A DNA stretch of 64,000 nt from Sva-07 sp963743825 (GCA_963743825.1 CAVURC010000007.1:14274-78273); one strand, 5' to 3'. Counted from the stretch's first letter, positions 37,813-46,798 are shown. The notes: generated by a model not told the origin, from the sequence alone. Made by a program: numbers and translations.

Positions 37813-38730
37813 TCAGGGCGTGTCGTCGAGGTCGGATGGCGCGACCTCGTCATCGCCCGAATGCTCCGTGTCGACATCTGGCACTTTCGAGAGATCGTCG
37901 AGATCGTCATCGGCCTGCGGCCGGTCGATCACCGGTTCGGGAATCGGGTGACGGCGCATCCACGCCAGCACGATGCCACCGATCACCACCGCAGCGAGGG
38001 CGACCCACTGGTTGACACGAAGGCCCGAGATCGTGTCGGCGCGGTCGATGCGGATGCTTTCGACCCAGAACCGGCCGAGGCCGTAGCCCATGATGTACAT
38101 GACGAACAGCTGGCCGGGTGCCGGCCGCCAGCGCTTGTCGATCCAGAGCAGCAAGAAGCACAGCCCGAGGCTCCACAACGATTCGTACAGGAACGTCGGA
38201 TGGAACGTCGTGCCGATCACGTACACGTCCGTGTCGAAGTGTTGCGGATCGATGCGGAGTGCCCAGGGCAGACTCGTCGGGCGGCCGTACAACTCCTGGT
38301 TGAAGTAGTTGCCCCATCGGCCGATCGCCTGAGCGAGCGCAATGGCCGGCGCCGCGCACGTGGCAGCCACCGCGATGGGGATCGCCCGACGCTTGGCCAG
38401 GTACATGCCCACGAGGGTGCCGAACAGCAGCCCGCCGGGGATGCCGAGGCCTCCGTTCCAGATCGCAGGAATCTCACCCCAGTTGTTGCGGAACCGGTCG
38501 TAGTCGGTGACGACGTGATAGAGCCGAGCGCCGATGACGCCGGCGAGCACGGCCCAGATGGCGATGGCACTCGCATCGTCCTTCGTGCCGACCTCACGTT
38601 CCTCGAGGCGCTTGCCGAACAACCAGACGGCCGCGATCACACCGAGCGCGATCATCAACCCGTAGAGGTTGAGGCTGAGTGGCCCGATGTCGATCGAGTT
38701 GAACGAGGGGCTCGGAATGCTGGCGAGCAT
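37813..38730 (-). CDS. lgt: Prolipoprotein diacylglyceryl transferase
   Basis: Intact 305-residue polytopic enzyme that moves diacylglycerol from phosphatidylglycerol to the lipobox cysteine. Seven hydrophobic segments, the GARLYHVVTDYDRF block, WNGGLGIPGGLLFG (the actinobacterial form of the HGGL region) and the signature GRWGNYFNQELYGRPT are all present. A charged, disordered C-terminal tail of about 40 residues follows. A candidate substrate, the rhodanese lipoprotein, is at 62731. Confidence 0.93.
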   Translation of the reverse strand: MLASIPSPSFNSIDIGPLSLNLYGLMIALGVIAAVWLFGKRLEEREVGTKDDASAIAIWAVLAGVIGARLYHVVTDYDRFRNNWGEIPAIWNGGLGIPGGLLFGTLVGMYLAKRRAIPIAVAATCAAPAIALAQAIGRWGNYFNQELYGRPTSLPWALRIDPQHFDTDVYVIGTTFHPTFLYESLWSLGLCFLLLWIDKRWRPAPGQLFVMYIMGYGLGRFWVESIRIDRADTISGLRVNQWVALAAVVIGGIVLAWMRRHPIPEPVIDRPQADDDLDDLSKVPDVDTEHSGDDEVAPSDLDDTP

Positions 38731-38732
38731 GA

Positions 38733-39500
38733 TCAGCCCGCCGTGACGCGTGCGACGAACTCGCCGGCTCGAGCCGGTTGATGTCGTCGGCGTCGTAGTC
38801 CTGAGTCGCCACGTGATAGCTGCGCTCGAGCCACACGTGCTCGACGTCGCCGCCGAACGTGGCTGCAAGGTGTTCGCTGTTGGCCGGCTCGACCACATGG
38901 TCCTGGCGTGAGGTGATCAGCAACAGCGGCATCGTGAGCTCGCCGTAGCGATCGGTCATCGGGATGCAGTCCGTCGTTCATCAGCGACAGCATCGCCCGC
39001 AGGGGAACGCCGTCGTACGCGATCTCGACGGCGTCCGGATCGGCGATGTCGCCGCCGATCGCCGGCGCGATCTCGGTCCCGTCGGCCACCATCTCGCTGA
39101 TCATCTCGACCACCTCGGCGGGCTGCGCCATCGTGGCCGGATTCACGCAGACGAGTCCGACGACGCCGGGAAGCGTCAGCCCGGACCACAGCGTCAGGCT
39201 GCCGCCCATGCTCAACCCCATCACGACGACGGTGTCGACTCGACCAGCAAGTCGCGCGTGTGCCGCAGCGACCTCGGCGGTCCAGTCGGCCCACCTGGTG
39301 TCGAGCATGTCGTCGATCGTCGTTCCGTGGCCGGGAAGCCTCGGCATCTCGACGTGATGTCCAACGGCGACCATCGCCTCGGCGAGCCCCCGCATCGATG
39401 ACGGGTTGCCCGTGAAGCCGTGCAGCACGAGCACGCCGACATCGGTCGTCCCCTCGTGCGACATCGGCTCGGCTCCGGGCAGTACTGCTGGCGTCGTCAT
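38733..39500 (-). CDS. Alpha/beta hydrolase, monoacylglycerol lipase/carboxylesterase-like
   Basis: About 255 residues after repair. LLHGFTGNPSSMRGLAEA provides the oxyanion loop, GLSMGGSLTLW the nucleophile Ser, LLLITSRQDHVVEP the acidic residue and RSYHVATQDYD the His. The order and lid size fit the thermostable carboxylesterase Est30/monoacylglycerol lipase group. The frame changes near 38957 and 38770. It directly precedes lgt on the same strand (2 bp apart). Confidence 0.82.
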   Translation of the reverse strand: MTTPAVLPGAEPMSHEGTTDVGVLVLHGFTGNPSSMRGLAEAMVAVGHHVEMPRLPGHGTTIDDMLDTRWADWTAEVAAAHARLAGRVDTVVVMGLSMGGSLTLWSGLTLPGVVGLVCVNPATMAQPAEVVEMISEMVADGTEIAPAIGGDIADPDAVEIAYDGVPLRAMLSLMNDGLHPDDRSLRRAHDAAVADHLTPGPCGRAGQQRTPCSHVRRRRRARVARAQLSRGDSGLRRRRHQPARAGEFVARVTAG

Positions 39501-39592
39501 TGGCCACGTTTCTACTCGGTCGAAGACCATCCGAGACCCTCATCCGCCCGATGTTCGAATTCGTACACGTTGTGTCTGACACATCGTGTACG

Positions 39593-39903
39593 TCAGCGGT
39601 AGGGGTCGTTGGGGCCGAGGGGTTCGTCCCACCAGTCGGCGGGGACGTGGTTGCCTGCCAGTCGGGATCGGGGTAGATGCAGTCGACCGGGCAGACGGGC
39701 AGGCACTTGTCGCAGCCGCTGCACAGCTCGGGGATGATGATCACGTCGGCGCCGTGGTTGAAGATCGCACCGAAATGCGGCGGGCAGTGCCGCAGGCAGG
39801 CATCGCAGTTGATGCACTCGGACATCTCGATGCGCAGCGGGACGTTCTGCCACTTGTCGTTGCGGGCCCGCAGCGAGATGCGCTCGTCACGGGTGCCGGC
39901 CAT
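39593..39903 (-). CDS. Two-cluster (4Fe-4S/3Fe-4S type) ferredoxin
   Basis: About 103 residues with two cysteine groups, CINCDACLRHCPP and CSGCDKCLPVCPVDCI. A long N-terminal lead (RISLRARNDKWQNVPLRIEM) and a Trp-rich tail (DWWDEPLGPND) come after a one-base frame change near 39658. It is a small electron carrier, perhaps for an oxygenase or the acyl-CoA pathway. The ATG follows TACGAT by 8 nt. It is divergent from a TetR gene, with a palindromic operator between them, so TetR control is likely. Confidence 0.85.
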
Positions 39904-39935
39904 CGCCGCAGATCGTACCCCGCACCGCTGCGCCG

Positions 39936-39955
39936 TCTTGACCCGCGGGTCAAGA
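39936..39955. promoter_or_regulatory. Perfect 20-bp palindrome, probable TetR operator
   Basis: TCTTGACCCGCGGGTCAAGA reads the same on both strands. It lies in the 69-bp gap between the ferredoxin start (39903) and the tetR start (39973). It covers the expected -35 region of the ferredoxin promoter (TACGAT at 39912-39917 is the -10) and lies just upstream of the tetR start, the usual layout for a TetR repressor controlling itself and its divergent neighbour. Confidence 0.75.
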
Positions 39956-39972
39956 TCGGTTGGACTGTCGGC

Positions 39973-40602
39973 GTGACGAACCCCGGCGCCCTCGAACGCG
40001 CAGCGCCGAACGACGACCGCCAACACACCGAACACGGTCTCGAACGCAAGCAGCAACTGCTCGATGCCGCCGCCGAACTCTTCGCCGACCGGGGCTACGC
40101 GGCGACGCGCATCGCCGACATCTGCGCGGCAGCCGGCGTCGCCAAGGGGCTCTTCTACTGGTACTTCCCGACCAAGGGAGCGCTGTTCGCCGAGCTCGTT
40201 CGAACCATGCGGCTCCGGCTGCGACGCGCTCAGGGCGCTGCGCTCGACCCAGCGGCCGACGCGGTCACGCGCATCGCCAACGGAGCCGAAGCGAGCGTGC
40301 GATTCATGGCCGACCATGCTGCCTACTTCGCTTTGCTCGACGTGGAGCGCACCGACCCGGATGTCGCCGACGTGCTCGACGAAGGTGCCGGCGTGTACCT
40401 CGACGACGTGCGACGCCTCGTGGAGGAGGGTCAACGAGCGGGCCACATCGCAGATGCACCGTCGAGCCTCGTCGCCGTCGGCGTGCTCGGCGCCGTGTCG
40501 TCGTTCTCCAACTCCTACCGCAACGGTCGCCTCGGCGACGACGTCACCGTCGACGATCTCGCAGCGTTCGTCCGACGGTGGGTTGCGAGCGCCCTGAAAT
40601 GA
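39973..40602 (+). CDS. TetR-family transcriptional regulator
   Basis: Intact 209-residue regulator. The N-terminal helix-turn-helix reads RGYAATRIADICAAAGV then KGLFYWYFPTKGALF, the TetR signature. The helical C-terminal part should bind a ligand, perhaps an acyl-CoA or hydrophobic compound, but nothing in the sequence shows which. GTG start. The divergent ferredoxin gene is the likely target. Confidence 0.88.
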   Translation: MTNPGALERAAPNDDRQHTEHGLERKQQLLDAAAELFADRGYAATRIADICAAAGVAKGLFYWYFPTKGALFAELVRTMRLRLRRAQGAALDPAADAVTRIANGAEASVRFMADHAAYFALLDVERTDPDVADVLDEGAGVYLDDVRRLVEEGQRAGHIADAPSSLVAVGVLGAVSSFSNSYRNGRLGDDVTVDDLAAFVRRWVASALK

Positions 40603-40643
40603 GACGCTGAAGTGAGACGCGGAGTCTGACCCCGCGTCTCATC
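40598..40643. repeat. GGGTCTGACCCC-family palindrome
   Basis: Two TGAGACGC half-units, the core GAGTCTGACCCC and the closing GCGTCTCAT. It fills the 50-bp gap between convergent tetR and HD-GYP genes and overlaps the tetR stop. Its arms match the copies at 25316 and 46223. Confidence 0.75.
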
Positions 40644-40652
40644 TGGGTTCGC

Positions 40653-42383
40653 TCAGCGGAGTTCGTCGGCCAATTCGGGGTGGCGGGCGATCATCACCTT
40701 GACGAAGGCGTCGACGAGGTCGGGTTGGAACTGCGAGCCCGACCCCGACATGACGAAGCGCACCGACTCGGCGAGATTCCATTCACGCTTGTAGACCCGG
40801 CGCGTCGCCAGTGAGTCGAAGACGTCGGCGATCGCGACGATGCGACCCGCCAGTGGAATCGCCAACCCGTTGAGACCGTTCGGATAGCCCGAGCCGTCCC
40901 ACCACTCGTGGTGTGACCACGCTGCCTCGGCGGCCAGTGAGAAGAGTTCCGTGGACACCCCGCTGAGCAGTCGCCGGCCGAGCACCGTGTGCTGCTTGAC
41001 CTCGTGGTACTCCTCGACCGTGAGCGGGCCCGGCTTGAGCAGCACCGTGTCGGACACGGCAACCTTGCCGATGTCGTGCAGGCGCGCCGCGAGCCGCAGC
41101 CGCTCGCACCATTCGGGTTGCTGGCCGATCGCATGGCCGATTTCGGCAGCGAGGTCACCAACGGCGCTGGTGTGCTTGGTGGTGTTGCCACCACGGAACT
41201 CGGCCAGCGCAGCGACCCGCTCGAACGCCTCGAGGTGGTAGGCGTCGACGTCGGCATGGTTCGCGGCATAGTCGGCGACCAGCCCGGTGGTCTTCAGACG
41301 TGTGATCTCCGCGAGTTGGCGAGCGGTCTCGTTGTCGTGAGCGACCTGGACGGTACGCAGCCGCAGATCCGCTGCGTCGTTGAAGATCTCCCGATGCAGG
41401 GCGAAGTGGCGCTCGCGGTGCTCGAGCGCCTCGGCGTGGCGACCGGCCTGCTTGTAGGCGATCGCCAGAAGATCGTGCACCTCGAGTTCGAGTTCGCGAT
41501 GGTCGGTGCGGTCGGCGAGGTCGAGGGCGGCGAGCAGCGTGGCGATCGCAGTGTCGAGCTGTCCACTTCGCAGCGCGACGCGCCCCTCCGACACCATGAC
41601 ACCGAGCTGCTCGGTGGGGCTGAGGTGGTCGCCGTCGATCGACCTCGTGTCCCAATCCTGGCGAGCCTCCGCAAAACACGCCGCTGCGGCGTCGTGATCG
41701 GCCAGACCGACGTGCGCTTCGGCGAGGTCGGCGAGGAGGCTCCCCACGAGCTGCGGGGCGTGGACCCGGGCCAACTCGACCGCTCGGCGCCCGAGGTTGA
41801 CCGCCTCGACATGTTGCCCGCGACGTCCGCGAATGCGGGCGAGGTTGCCCAGGACCATGGCGTCGACGTCGGGTCGGTTCAACGGTTCGTTGACCGCCAG
41901 GGCGTTCTCGTAGGTGCTGATCGCTCGGCCGTAGTCGGCCATCGACTGGTAGATCGCAGCGATCGAGTGGAGGATCCGGCCCTCGTCGATGGCGTGATCG
42001 GTTGCCCGATAGATCTGCAAGGCCTGGAGACAGTGATCCAGCGCGCCGGGATAGTTGCTGGCCTGGTAGTAGACGACGCCGATCAGATGGAGCGACCATG
42101 CGAGCGTGAGGCTGATCTCGTTGGGTTCCGAGAGCTCGACCGCTTCGGACGCGAGGGCGAATGCGTACTCGGTGCGCCCTCGCTGATGGGCGATGGCTGC
42201 GAGCTGATAGAGCGCTTCGGCTTCGGTCTCGCGGAGGTGGTGGGCACGCGACAGCACGCGTGCGTCGAGCGCGAGTTGCCGAGCCCGGTCGGCGTCGTCC
42301 GCCCGACACGACGCCGACTCGTCCAACAGCAAACGGACCTGCTGCTGTTCGATCGTCAGTTCCGCCGTCGTGGTCTTCTGCAC
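40653..42383 (-). CDS. TPR and HD-GYP domain protein
   Basis: Intact protein of about 576 residues. Residues 1-360 are tetratricopeptide-like helical repeats (for example ALDHCLQALQIYR and AISTYENALAVNE); the C-terminal 190 residues are an HD-GYP domain with HDIGKVAVSD, HHEWWDGSGYPNGLNG and IVAIADVFDSL. HD-GYP domains hydrolyse cyclic di-GMP, and all the metal-ligand motifs look intact. No receiver or membrane segment is present. GTG at 42383 is supported by GAGGAC 8 nt upstream; longer frames upstream are not protein-like. Confidence 0.88.
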   Translation of the reverse strand: MQKTTTAELTIEQQQVRLLLDESASCRADDADRARQLALDARVLSRAHHLRETEAEALYQLAAIAHQRGRTEYAFALASEAVELSEPNEISLTLAWSLHLIGVVYYQASNYPGALDHCLQALQIYRATDHAIDEGRILHSIAAIYQSMADYGRAISTYENALAVNEPLNRPDVDAMVLGNLARIRGRRGQHVEAVNLGRRAVELARVHAPQLVGSLLADLAEAHVGLADHDAAAACFAEARQDWDTRSIDGDHLSPTEQLGVMVSEGRVALRSGQLDTAIATLLAALDLADRTDHRELELEVHDLLAIAYKQAGRHAEALEHRERHFALHREIFNDAADLRLRTVQVAHDNETARQLAEITRLKTTGLVADYAANHADVDAYHLEAFERVAALAEFRGGNTTKHTSAVGDLAAEIGHAIGQQPEWCERLRLAARLHDIGKVAVSDTVLLKPGPLTVEEYHEVKQHTVLGRRLLSGVSTELFSLAAEAAWSHHEWWDGSGYPNGLNGLAIPLAGRIVAIADVFDSLATRRVYKREWNLAESVRFVMSGSGSQFQPDLVDAFVKVMIARHPELADELR

Positions 42384-42531
42384 CAGTTGTCCTCGCTCAC
42401 GTGGCCCTGACCCATGGCCGGGCAACTGACAGTAACCCGCGGCGCATCCGGCAGGCGAGGGAACGCGCCGATCTTGAACAACATCAGACCGCGAGCGAGC
42501 GCCGACCACGGTGCGTATTCTGACCACCGCT

Positions 42532-43425
42532 ATGCGAGCACACCGAGGCGCCCGACGCGTCGACCGTGGCGCGATCTGGGCGTTCACGCCCGTCGTTGCG
42601 ATCATCCCGTTCAGCCTGCTCGCGCTGTTCGTGATCTGGCTGCCGATCGGCTGGGCCACCGCACTGTCCTTCTGGTGGTTCGTCCTGGCCTTCCTGGTGG
42701 CCGGACTCGGGCTGTTCGTGCGACCGATCCAGGTCCTGGTACTCACTCCCCTGCTCGGCGCCCGGCGGCCGACGCCCGGCGAAGCGGCCGTCATCGAACC
42801 GCTGTGGGCACGGATCGCGCAGGCCAACGACCTCCCTCCCAGCCGGTTCGTCGTGCGCGTCCTCCCGTCCGACGAACTGAACGCGTTCGCCTGCGGTGGA
42901 CATCTCGTCGTCGTCACGACCTATGCCGTCGACGAACTGTCGCAGGGGCAGTTGCGTGGCGTGCTGGCCCACGAGTTGAGCCACCACCTCGGGTTGCACA
43001 CCGTGGCGATCACCATCGGTCACTGGCTGTCGGCGCCGGTCGTGCTCCTGGCTCGCGTCGGGTTCTTCCTGGAGAACGTCGCCCATGCCGCTGCCGGGAG
43101 TTTCGGGCGGGAATCGCCGCTGATCTCGGCGGTCGGCAACGTCATTGCGGCCGTCATCAACGGGGTCTCGTGGATCTTCACGGCCGCATTGCGCGGGAGC
43201 GACGCGCTCGCCAACCTGGTCGGGCACGCGTCGGAGTACGAGGCGGATCGACGCGCCGTTCGCATGGGGTTCGGGCGCGAGCTCGCGAGTGCACTGCGCC
43301 AACTCCTCGCGGGAGGGTCCGGAGGACGCCCGATCGGCTGGCGGGCCCGGCTCGGCGCATCACATCCTCCGGCGCGAACCCGCGTGGCTCGCATCGAGGC
43401 GCTGATGCGCCACCCCGCCCGCTGA
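42532..43425 (+). CDS. M48-family membrane metalloprotease
   Basis: Intact, about 297 residues. Two N-terminal transmembrane segments are followed by an M48 domain with the zinc site HELSHH and the downstream Glu in HASEYEADRRAVRMG; two more hydrophobic stretches lie between them, as in HtpX-like proteases. It would degrade damaged membrane proteins. The ATG at 42532 is chosen because TATTCT lies 10 nt upstream. Confidence 0.9.
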   Translation: MRAHRGARRVDRGAIWAFTPVVAIIPFSLLALFVIWLPIGWATALSFWWFVLAFLVAGLGLFVRPIQVLVLTPLLGARRPTPGEAAVIEPLWARIAQANDLPPSRFVVRVLPSDELNAFACGGHLVVVTTYAVDELSQGQLRGVLAHELSHHLGLHTVAITIGHWLSAPVVLLARVGFFLENVAHAAAGSFGRESPLISAVGNVIAAVINGVSWIFTAALRGSDALANLVGHASEYEADRRAVRMGFGRELASALRQLLAGGSGGRPIGWRARLGASHPPARTRVARIEALMRHPAR

Positions 43426-43426
43426 C

Positions 43427-43903
43427 TCATGCAGTAGTCGGGGCGGTGATCGGGGCCACGATGGCGTCGAGCACATCGACCAGGTCGCCCGGAGCGAGAC
43501 CGATGTCCAGCCCGCGCTTACCACCGCTCACATAGACCACGTCGAACAGTTCGGCCGACTCGTCGACCACGGTGCGCAACGGCCGGCGCTGGCCGATCGG
43601 GCTGATCCCACCGACGATGTAGCCCGACGAGCGTTCGGCGCGCGCCGGCTCGCACATCACCGCCTTCTTCGCCCCGACGGCAGCGGCCACACGCTTCATC
43701 GAGAGCTGGCAGCTCACGGGCACGACCGCCACGACCAGCTCGTCGTCGGCGACGACCACGAGTGTCTTGAACACCTGGTCGTGATCGAGGCCGAGCGCAA
43801 CGGCGGCCTCTCGACCGAAGTCGCGGAGATCCTCACCGCGTTCGTACTCGTGGATCGTGTAGGCGATCCCGGCGGCATCGAGGGCCACGACTGCAGGCGT
43901 CAC
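43427..43903 (-). CDS. YbaK/EbsC-type aminoacyl-tRNA deacylase
   Basis: Intact 158-residue protein with the YbaK fold: HEYERGEDLRDFGREAA, the invariant-type Lys in VFKTLVV, SMKRVAAAVGAKKA and the GGISPIGQRRPL loop. YbaK hydrolyses Cys-tRNA(Pro). GTG 43903 is preferred over GTG 43927 because TACAGT ends 7 nt before it. It nearly abuts the convergent M48 gene. Confidence 0.9.
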   Translation of the reverse strand: MTPAVVALDAAGIAYTIHEYERGEDLRDFGREAAVALGLDHDQVFKTLVVVADDELVVAVVPVSCQLSMKRVAAAVGAKKAVMCEPARAERSSGYIVGGISPIGQRRPLRTVVDESAELFDVVYVSGGKRGLDIGLAPGDLVDVLDAIVAPITAPTTA

Positions 43904-43963
43904 GGCCACGACTGTAGAACCCGCCACGAATGTGGGACTCCGTCGCGCTTGTAAGGTCGGCGC

Positions 43964-44407
43964 GTGCGTCTCTCCGCCGATCCGTCGAGGTCACCCGATG
44001 ACTACGAGTATCGCCACCAGATCCGTGTCCGTTTCGTCGAGACCGACGCGATGGGCATCGTGCATCACAGCAACTACCTGCACTACTTCGAAGAGACGCG
44101 CGTCGAGTACCTCCGCCACGTCGGACACCCGTTCACCGAGTGGCGCGAGGCCGGATTGGAGTCGCCCGTGCTGGAGTCGTTCGTGCAGTACCGCCAGCCG
44201 CTCGAGTTCGACGAGTTGATCACGGTGCACCTGTCGCTCGCCGAGGTGACGCGGGCGACGTTCCAGATGGCCTACCTCGTCACGGTCGACGACGCCGACG
44301 GCGTGCCGGGCGTTCGGGCGACCGGCGTGACCGTGCACGGGTGCGTCACCACGGCTGGTCGCCCGACGCGCCTGCCGGCGTGGCTCACCGCCATGGCTCG
44401 ACACTGA
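43964..44407 (+). CDS. Acyl-CoA thioesterase, 4HBT/YbgC-like hotdog fold
   Basis: Intact 147-residue hotdog protein. RVRFVETDAMGIVHHSNYLH carries the catalytic Asp of the YbgC/4-hydroxybenzoyl-CoA thioesterase family, followed by YFEETRVEYLR. It hydrolyses an acyl-CoA of unknown chain. The GTG lies 6 nt after TAAGGT. It is followed by the DUF35 and thiolase genes, so the three may work on the same acyl-CoA. Confidence 0.88.
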   Translation: MRLSADPSRSPDDYEYRHQIRVRFVETDAMGIVHHSNYLHYFEETRVEYLRHVGHPFTEWREAGLESPVLESFVQYRQPLEFDELITVHLSLAEVTRATFQMAYLVTVDDADGVPGVRATGVTVHGCVTTAGRPTRLPAWLTAMARH

Positions 44408-44484
44408 CGAATCGGCACGTTCGCCCGGCACCATGCGACGGTTCGGGTCGTCGCACGGAGACGGGGATCGGTACGTTTCGAGGC

Positions 44485-44895
44485 ATGGCTGACACTGCTG
44501 CTCCGACCCGCGTCCCGTTGGTCGACTACCTCGTACTCGACGACGGCGATCCCCACCTGGTGGCCAACGAGTGCACGAACTGCGGGGCCCGATTCTTCGA
44601 CCGTCGCAACGCCTGCGCCGCATGCTTCCAGACCGAGTTCCGCATCGTCGACATCGCCACCGAGGGCGAACTGCGCACGTTCACGATCGTGGCGTTCGCT
44701 GCGCCCGGCGTCGAGGTGCCGTTCGTCTCCGGCGTGATCGACTGTGATGGCACGAGCGTGCGCGGCAACCTGCGCAACGTCGAGCCCGATGCCGATCACG
44801 TCCACACCGGCATGCGTGTCCACCTCGTCACCTACTCGCTCGGCACCGACGACCACGGCACCGAAGCCATCGGCTTCGCCTTCGAACCCGCCTAG
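44485..44895 (+). CDS. DUF35 zinc-ribbon/OB-fold protein (thiolase partner)
   Basis: Intact 136-residue protein with an N-terminal rubredoxin-like zinc ribbon, CTNCGARFFDRRNACAAC, and an OB-fold. Such ChsH2/DUF35 proteins bind acyl-CoA and form complexes with thiolases or hydratases; a thiolase gene follows. The ATG lies 7 nt after TACGTT. The frame remains open for 35 codons beyond the TAG at 44893-44895. Confidence 0.88.
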   Translation: MADTAAPTRVPLVDYLVLDDGDPHLVANECTNCGARFFDRRNACAACFQTEFRIVDIATEGELRTFTIVAFAAPGVEVPFVSGVIDCDGTSVRGNLRNVEPDADHVHTGMRVHLVTYSLGTDDHGTEAIGFAFEPA

Positions 44896-45003
44896 CACCC
44901 ACGACCGACAACGACAGAAGAACTGACCAAGACCGCCGAGGAAAGCGCCAGCGACGAGGCGGACGAGGCCGACCTGACGTACCCAACCACCGACTGGCCG
45001 TGA
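44896..45003 (+). other. In-frame coding-like tail after amber stop of DUF35 gene
   Basis: Directly after the TAG, the same frame runs 35 codons to TGA at 45001-45003. It encodes an acidic peptide (TEELTKTAEESASDEADEAD) with GC-rich third positions and ending in YPTTDWP. It has no ATG, GTG or TTG of its own. It could be a lost C-terminal tail, a readthrough extension, or a small gene whose start was damaged. I cannot decide between these. Confidence 0.3.
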
Positions 45004-45022
45004 GGCCGAGACAGGAAAAACA

Positions 45023-46222
45023 GTGACTGAGATCTGGATCCTCGGGATCAACATGACCAAGTTCGGCAAGCACACCGACCGCGACGTCGTCGACCTCGCG
45101 TCGGAGGCCGTGATGGCCGCGCTCGCCGACGGCGGGGTGACCATGGCCGACATGGGCGTGATGGCCGCCGGCAACCTCATGGGATCGGGTGGCATCGGCC
45201 AGCAGATCCAGAAGCAGGTCGGCCAGACCGGTATCCCGGTCTACAACGTGTCGAACGCCTGCGCCACCGGCGCCACCGCGCTGCGCACGGCGATCATGTC
45301 GATCAAGGCCGGCGAGTCCGACATGGGTCTCGCGGTCGGCGTCGAGAAGCTGGCCGGGGTCGGTCTGCTCGGCGGCGGCGGCCGAGCGAAGAAGGACGGC
45401 CACGAGTGGGAACCGCAGGGCCGCTTCGGCGCCGTCGGCCCCACCGATGGGCGGATCGGCACCGACACGATGCCGGGCGTGTTCGCCCAGGTCGGTATCG
45501 AGTACGACCACAAGTACGGCGGTGCCGACTTCGAGCTGTTCGCCAAGATCTCCGAGAAGAACCACGCCCACTCGACGCTCAATCCGCTGGCGGCGTACTC
45601 GAAGCGCTTCACGCTCGAGGAGATCATGGGCGACATGATGATCGCCTACCCGAACACCCGCCCGATGTGCTCGGCCAACTGCGACGGCGCAGCGGCGGCG
45701 GTCGTCGTGAGCGGCGAGAAGCTCAAGACGCTGTCACTCGAACAGCAGCGACGTGCGGTGAAGGTGTCGGCGTCGGTCCTCACGTCCGACCCGTGGCAGG
45801 AGGCCTGCCAGGTGCTCCCCGACGTCAACACCCTGACCCGCAATGCGGCCAAGACGGCCTACGAGCAGGCCGGCATCGGGCCGGAGGATCTCGACCTCGT
45901 CGAACTCCACGACTGCTTCGCGACAGCCGAGTTGGTGCACTACGACAACCTCGGCCTCTGCGAGGAGGGCGGCGCCGTCGACTTCTTCAACTCGGGTGCA
46001 CCGTGGCGCGACGGTTCACTGCCGGTCAACGTGTCGGGCGGTCTCCAGTCCAAGGGCCACCCGATCTCGGCGACCGGCATCGCCAACATCTGGGAGGTCT
46101 GCCATCACCTGCGCGGCGAGGCAGGTGACCGTCAGATCGAAGGCGCCAAGGTCGGCCTCGCCCACGTGATCGGCCTCGGCTCGGCCTGCGGCATCCACAT
46201 CCTCGAGAAGTCCGCCACCTGA
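45023..46222 (+). CDS. Thiolase (acetyl-CoA acetyltransferase/SCP-x type)
   Basis: Intact 399-residue thiolase-fold enzyme. The nucleophile Cys is in YNVSNACATGATAL, HDCFATAELVHY and GGLQSKGHPISATG give the His residues, and GSACGIHILEK has the late position where the second catalytic Cys sits. The lack of a long loop domain points to the lipid-transfer-type thiolases used in fatty-acid or steroid side-chain degradation. GTG start with ACAGGAAAAA upstream. It works with the DUF35 protein encoded upstream. Confidence 0.9.
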   Translation: MTEIWILGINMTKFGKHTDRDVVDLASEAVMAALADGGVTMADMGVMAAGNLMGSGGIGQQIQKQVGQTGIPVYNVSNACATGATALRTAIMSIKAGESDMGLAVGVEKLAGVGLLGGGGRAKKDGHEWEPQGRFGAVGPTDGRIGTDTMPGVFAQVGIEYDHKYGGADFELFAKISEKNHAHSTLNPLAAYSKRFTLEEIMGDMMIAYPNTRPMCSANCDGAAAAVVVSGEKLKTLSLEQQRRAVKVSASVLTSDPWQEACQVLPDVNTLTRNAAKTAYEQAGIGPEDLDLVELHDCFATAELVHYDNLGLCEEGGAVDFFNSGAPWRDGSLPVNVSGGLQSKGHPISATGIANIWEVCHHLRGEAGDRQIEGAKVGLAHVIGLGSACGIHILEKSAT

Positions 46223-46266
46223 ACGAGACGCGGGGTCTGACCCCGCGTCTCATTCACCGCGTCTCA
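46223..46266. repeat. GGGTCTGACCCC-family palindrome, perfect core
   Basis: The 12-bp arms AGACGCGGGGTC and GACCCCGCGTCT around a single T form a perfect hairpin at about 46226-46250, followed by an extra CGCGTCTCATTC unit. It lies between the convergent thiolase and universal stress protein genes, touching both stops. Confidence 0.8.
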
Positions 46267-46267
46267 T

Positions 46268-46735
46268 TCAGCGGTTGACGGGCGGAACCACGACGACGGG
46301 GCGGTCGCAGTGGTGCACGACGTGATGGCTCGTGCTGCCGAGCGCCTGCTCGTCGCCCACGCCACGAGAGCCGACGACCACGAACGACGCGTCGAGATCA
46401 CGGCCGAGGTTCAACAGCACGTCGGCCGGGCTCCCGTACACGATCTCGGCACGCCAGCGCAGCGACGGATCACCCTGCAGTGCACGGCACCACTCGGTGC
46501 GCAACAACCGCTCGATGTCGTCGCGATGGCCCTCGGACGGCACGTGACGTCCCTCGATCACCGTCATCAACCCGAGTGCATGGAACACCGCGAGATCGAG
46601 GTCGAATGCTCGAGCGAGATCGGCGGCGAGGCCGAGCGCTCGCTGGGCGTTCGACGATCCATCGACGCCGACCACGATCGGACCCCGACGATTCCCCGTC
46701 GCAACACTCTCGGCGTCAGCGTCTTGGTTCGACAT
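46268..46735 (-). CDS. Universal stress protein, single domain
   Basis: Intact 155-residue UspA-like protein: PIVVGVDGSSNAQRAL at the start and SFVVVGSRGVGDEQALGSTS near the end, the latter close to the ATP-binding G-2X-G-9X-G(S/T) pattern. AGGAG 6-7 nt before the ATG is a clear ribosome-binding site. First of four universal stress genes in this island; it has no DosR-like box of its own that I can support. Confidence 0.88.
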   Translation of the reverse strand: MSNQDADAESVATGNRRGPIVVGVDGSSNAQRALGLAADLARAFDLDLAVFHALGLMTVIEGRHVPSEGHRDDIERLLRTEWCRALQGDPSLRWRAEIVYGSPADVLLNLGRDLDASFVVVGSRGVGDEQALGSTSHHVVHHCDRPVVVVPPVNR

Positions 46736-46798
46736 GACCTTCTCCTTCGTGCGGTCCACGACCGACCTGGCCGCCACTCTGATCCTAGAGTCGACAGC

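Noticed and set aside
46734..46748. ATGACCTTCTCCTTC resembling a DosR box
   Set aside because: It overlaps the start codon and ribosome-binding site of the minus-strand usp gene, lacks the CCCT half, and is explained by AAGGAG.
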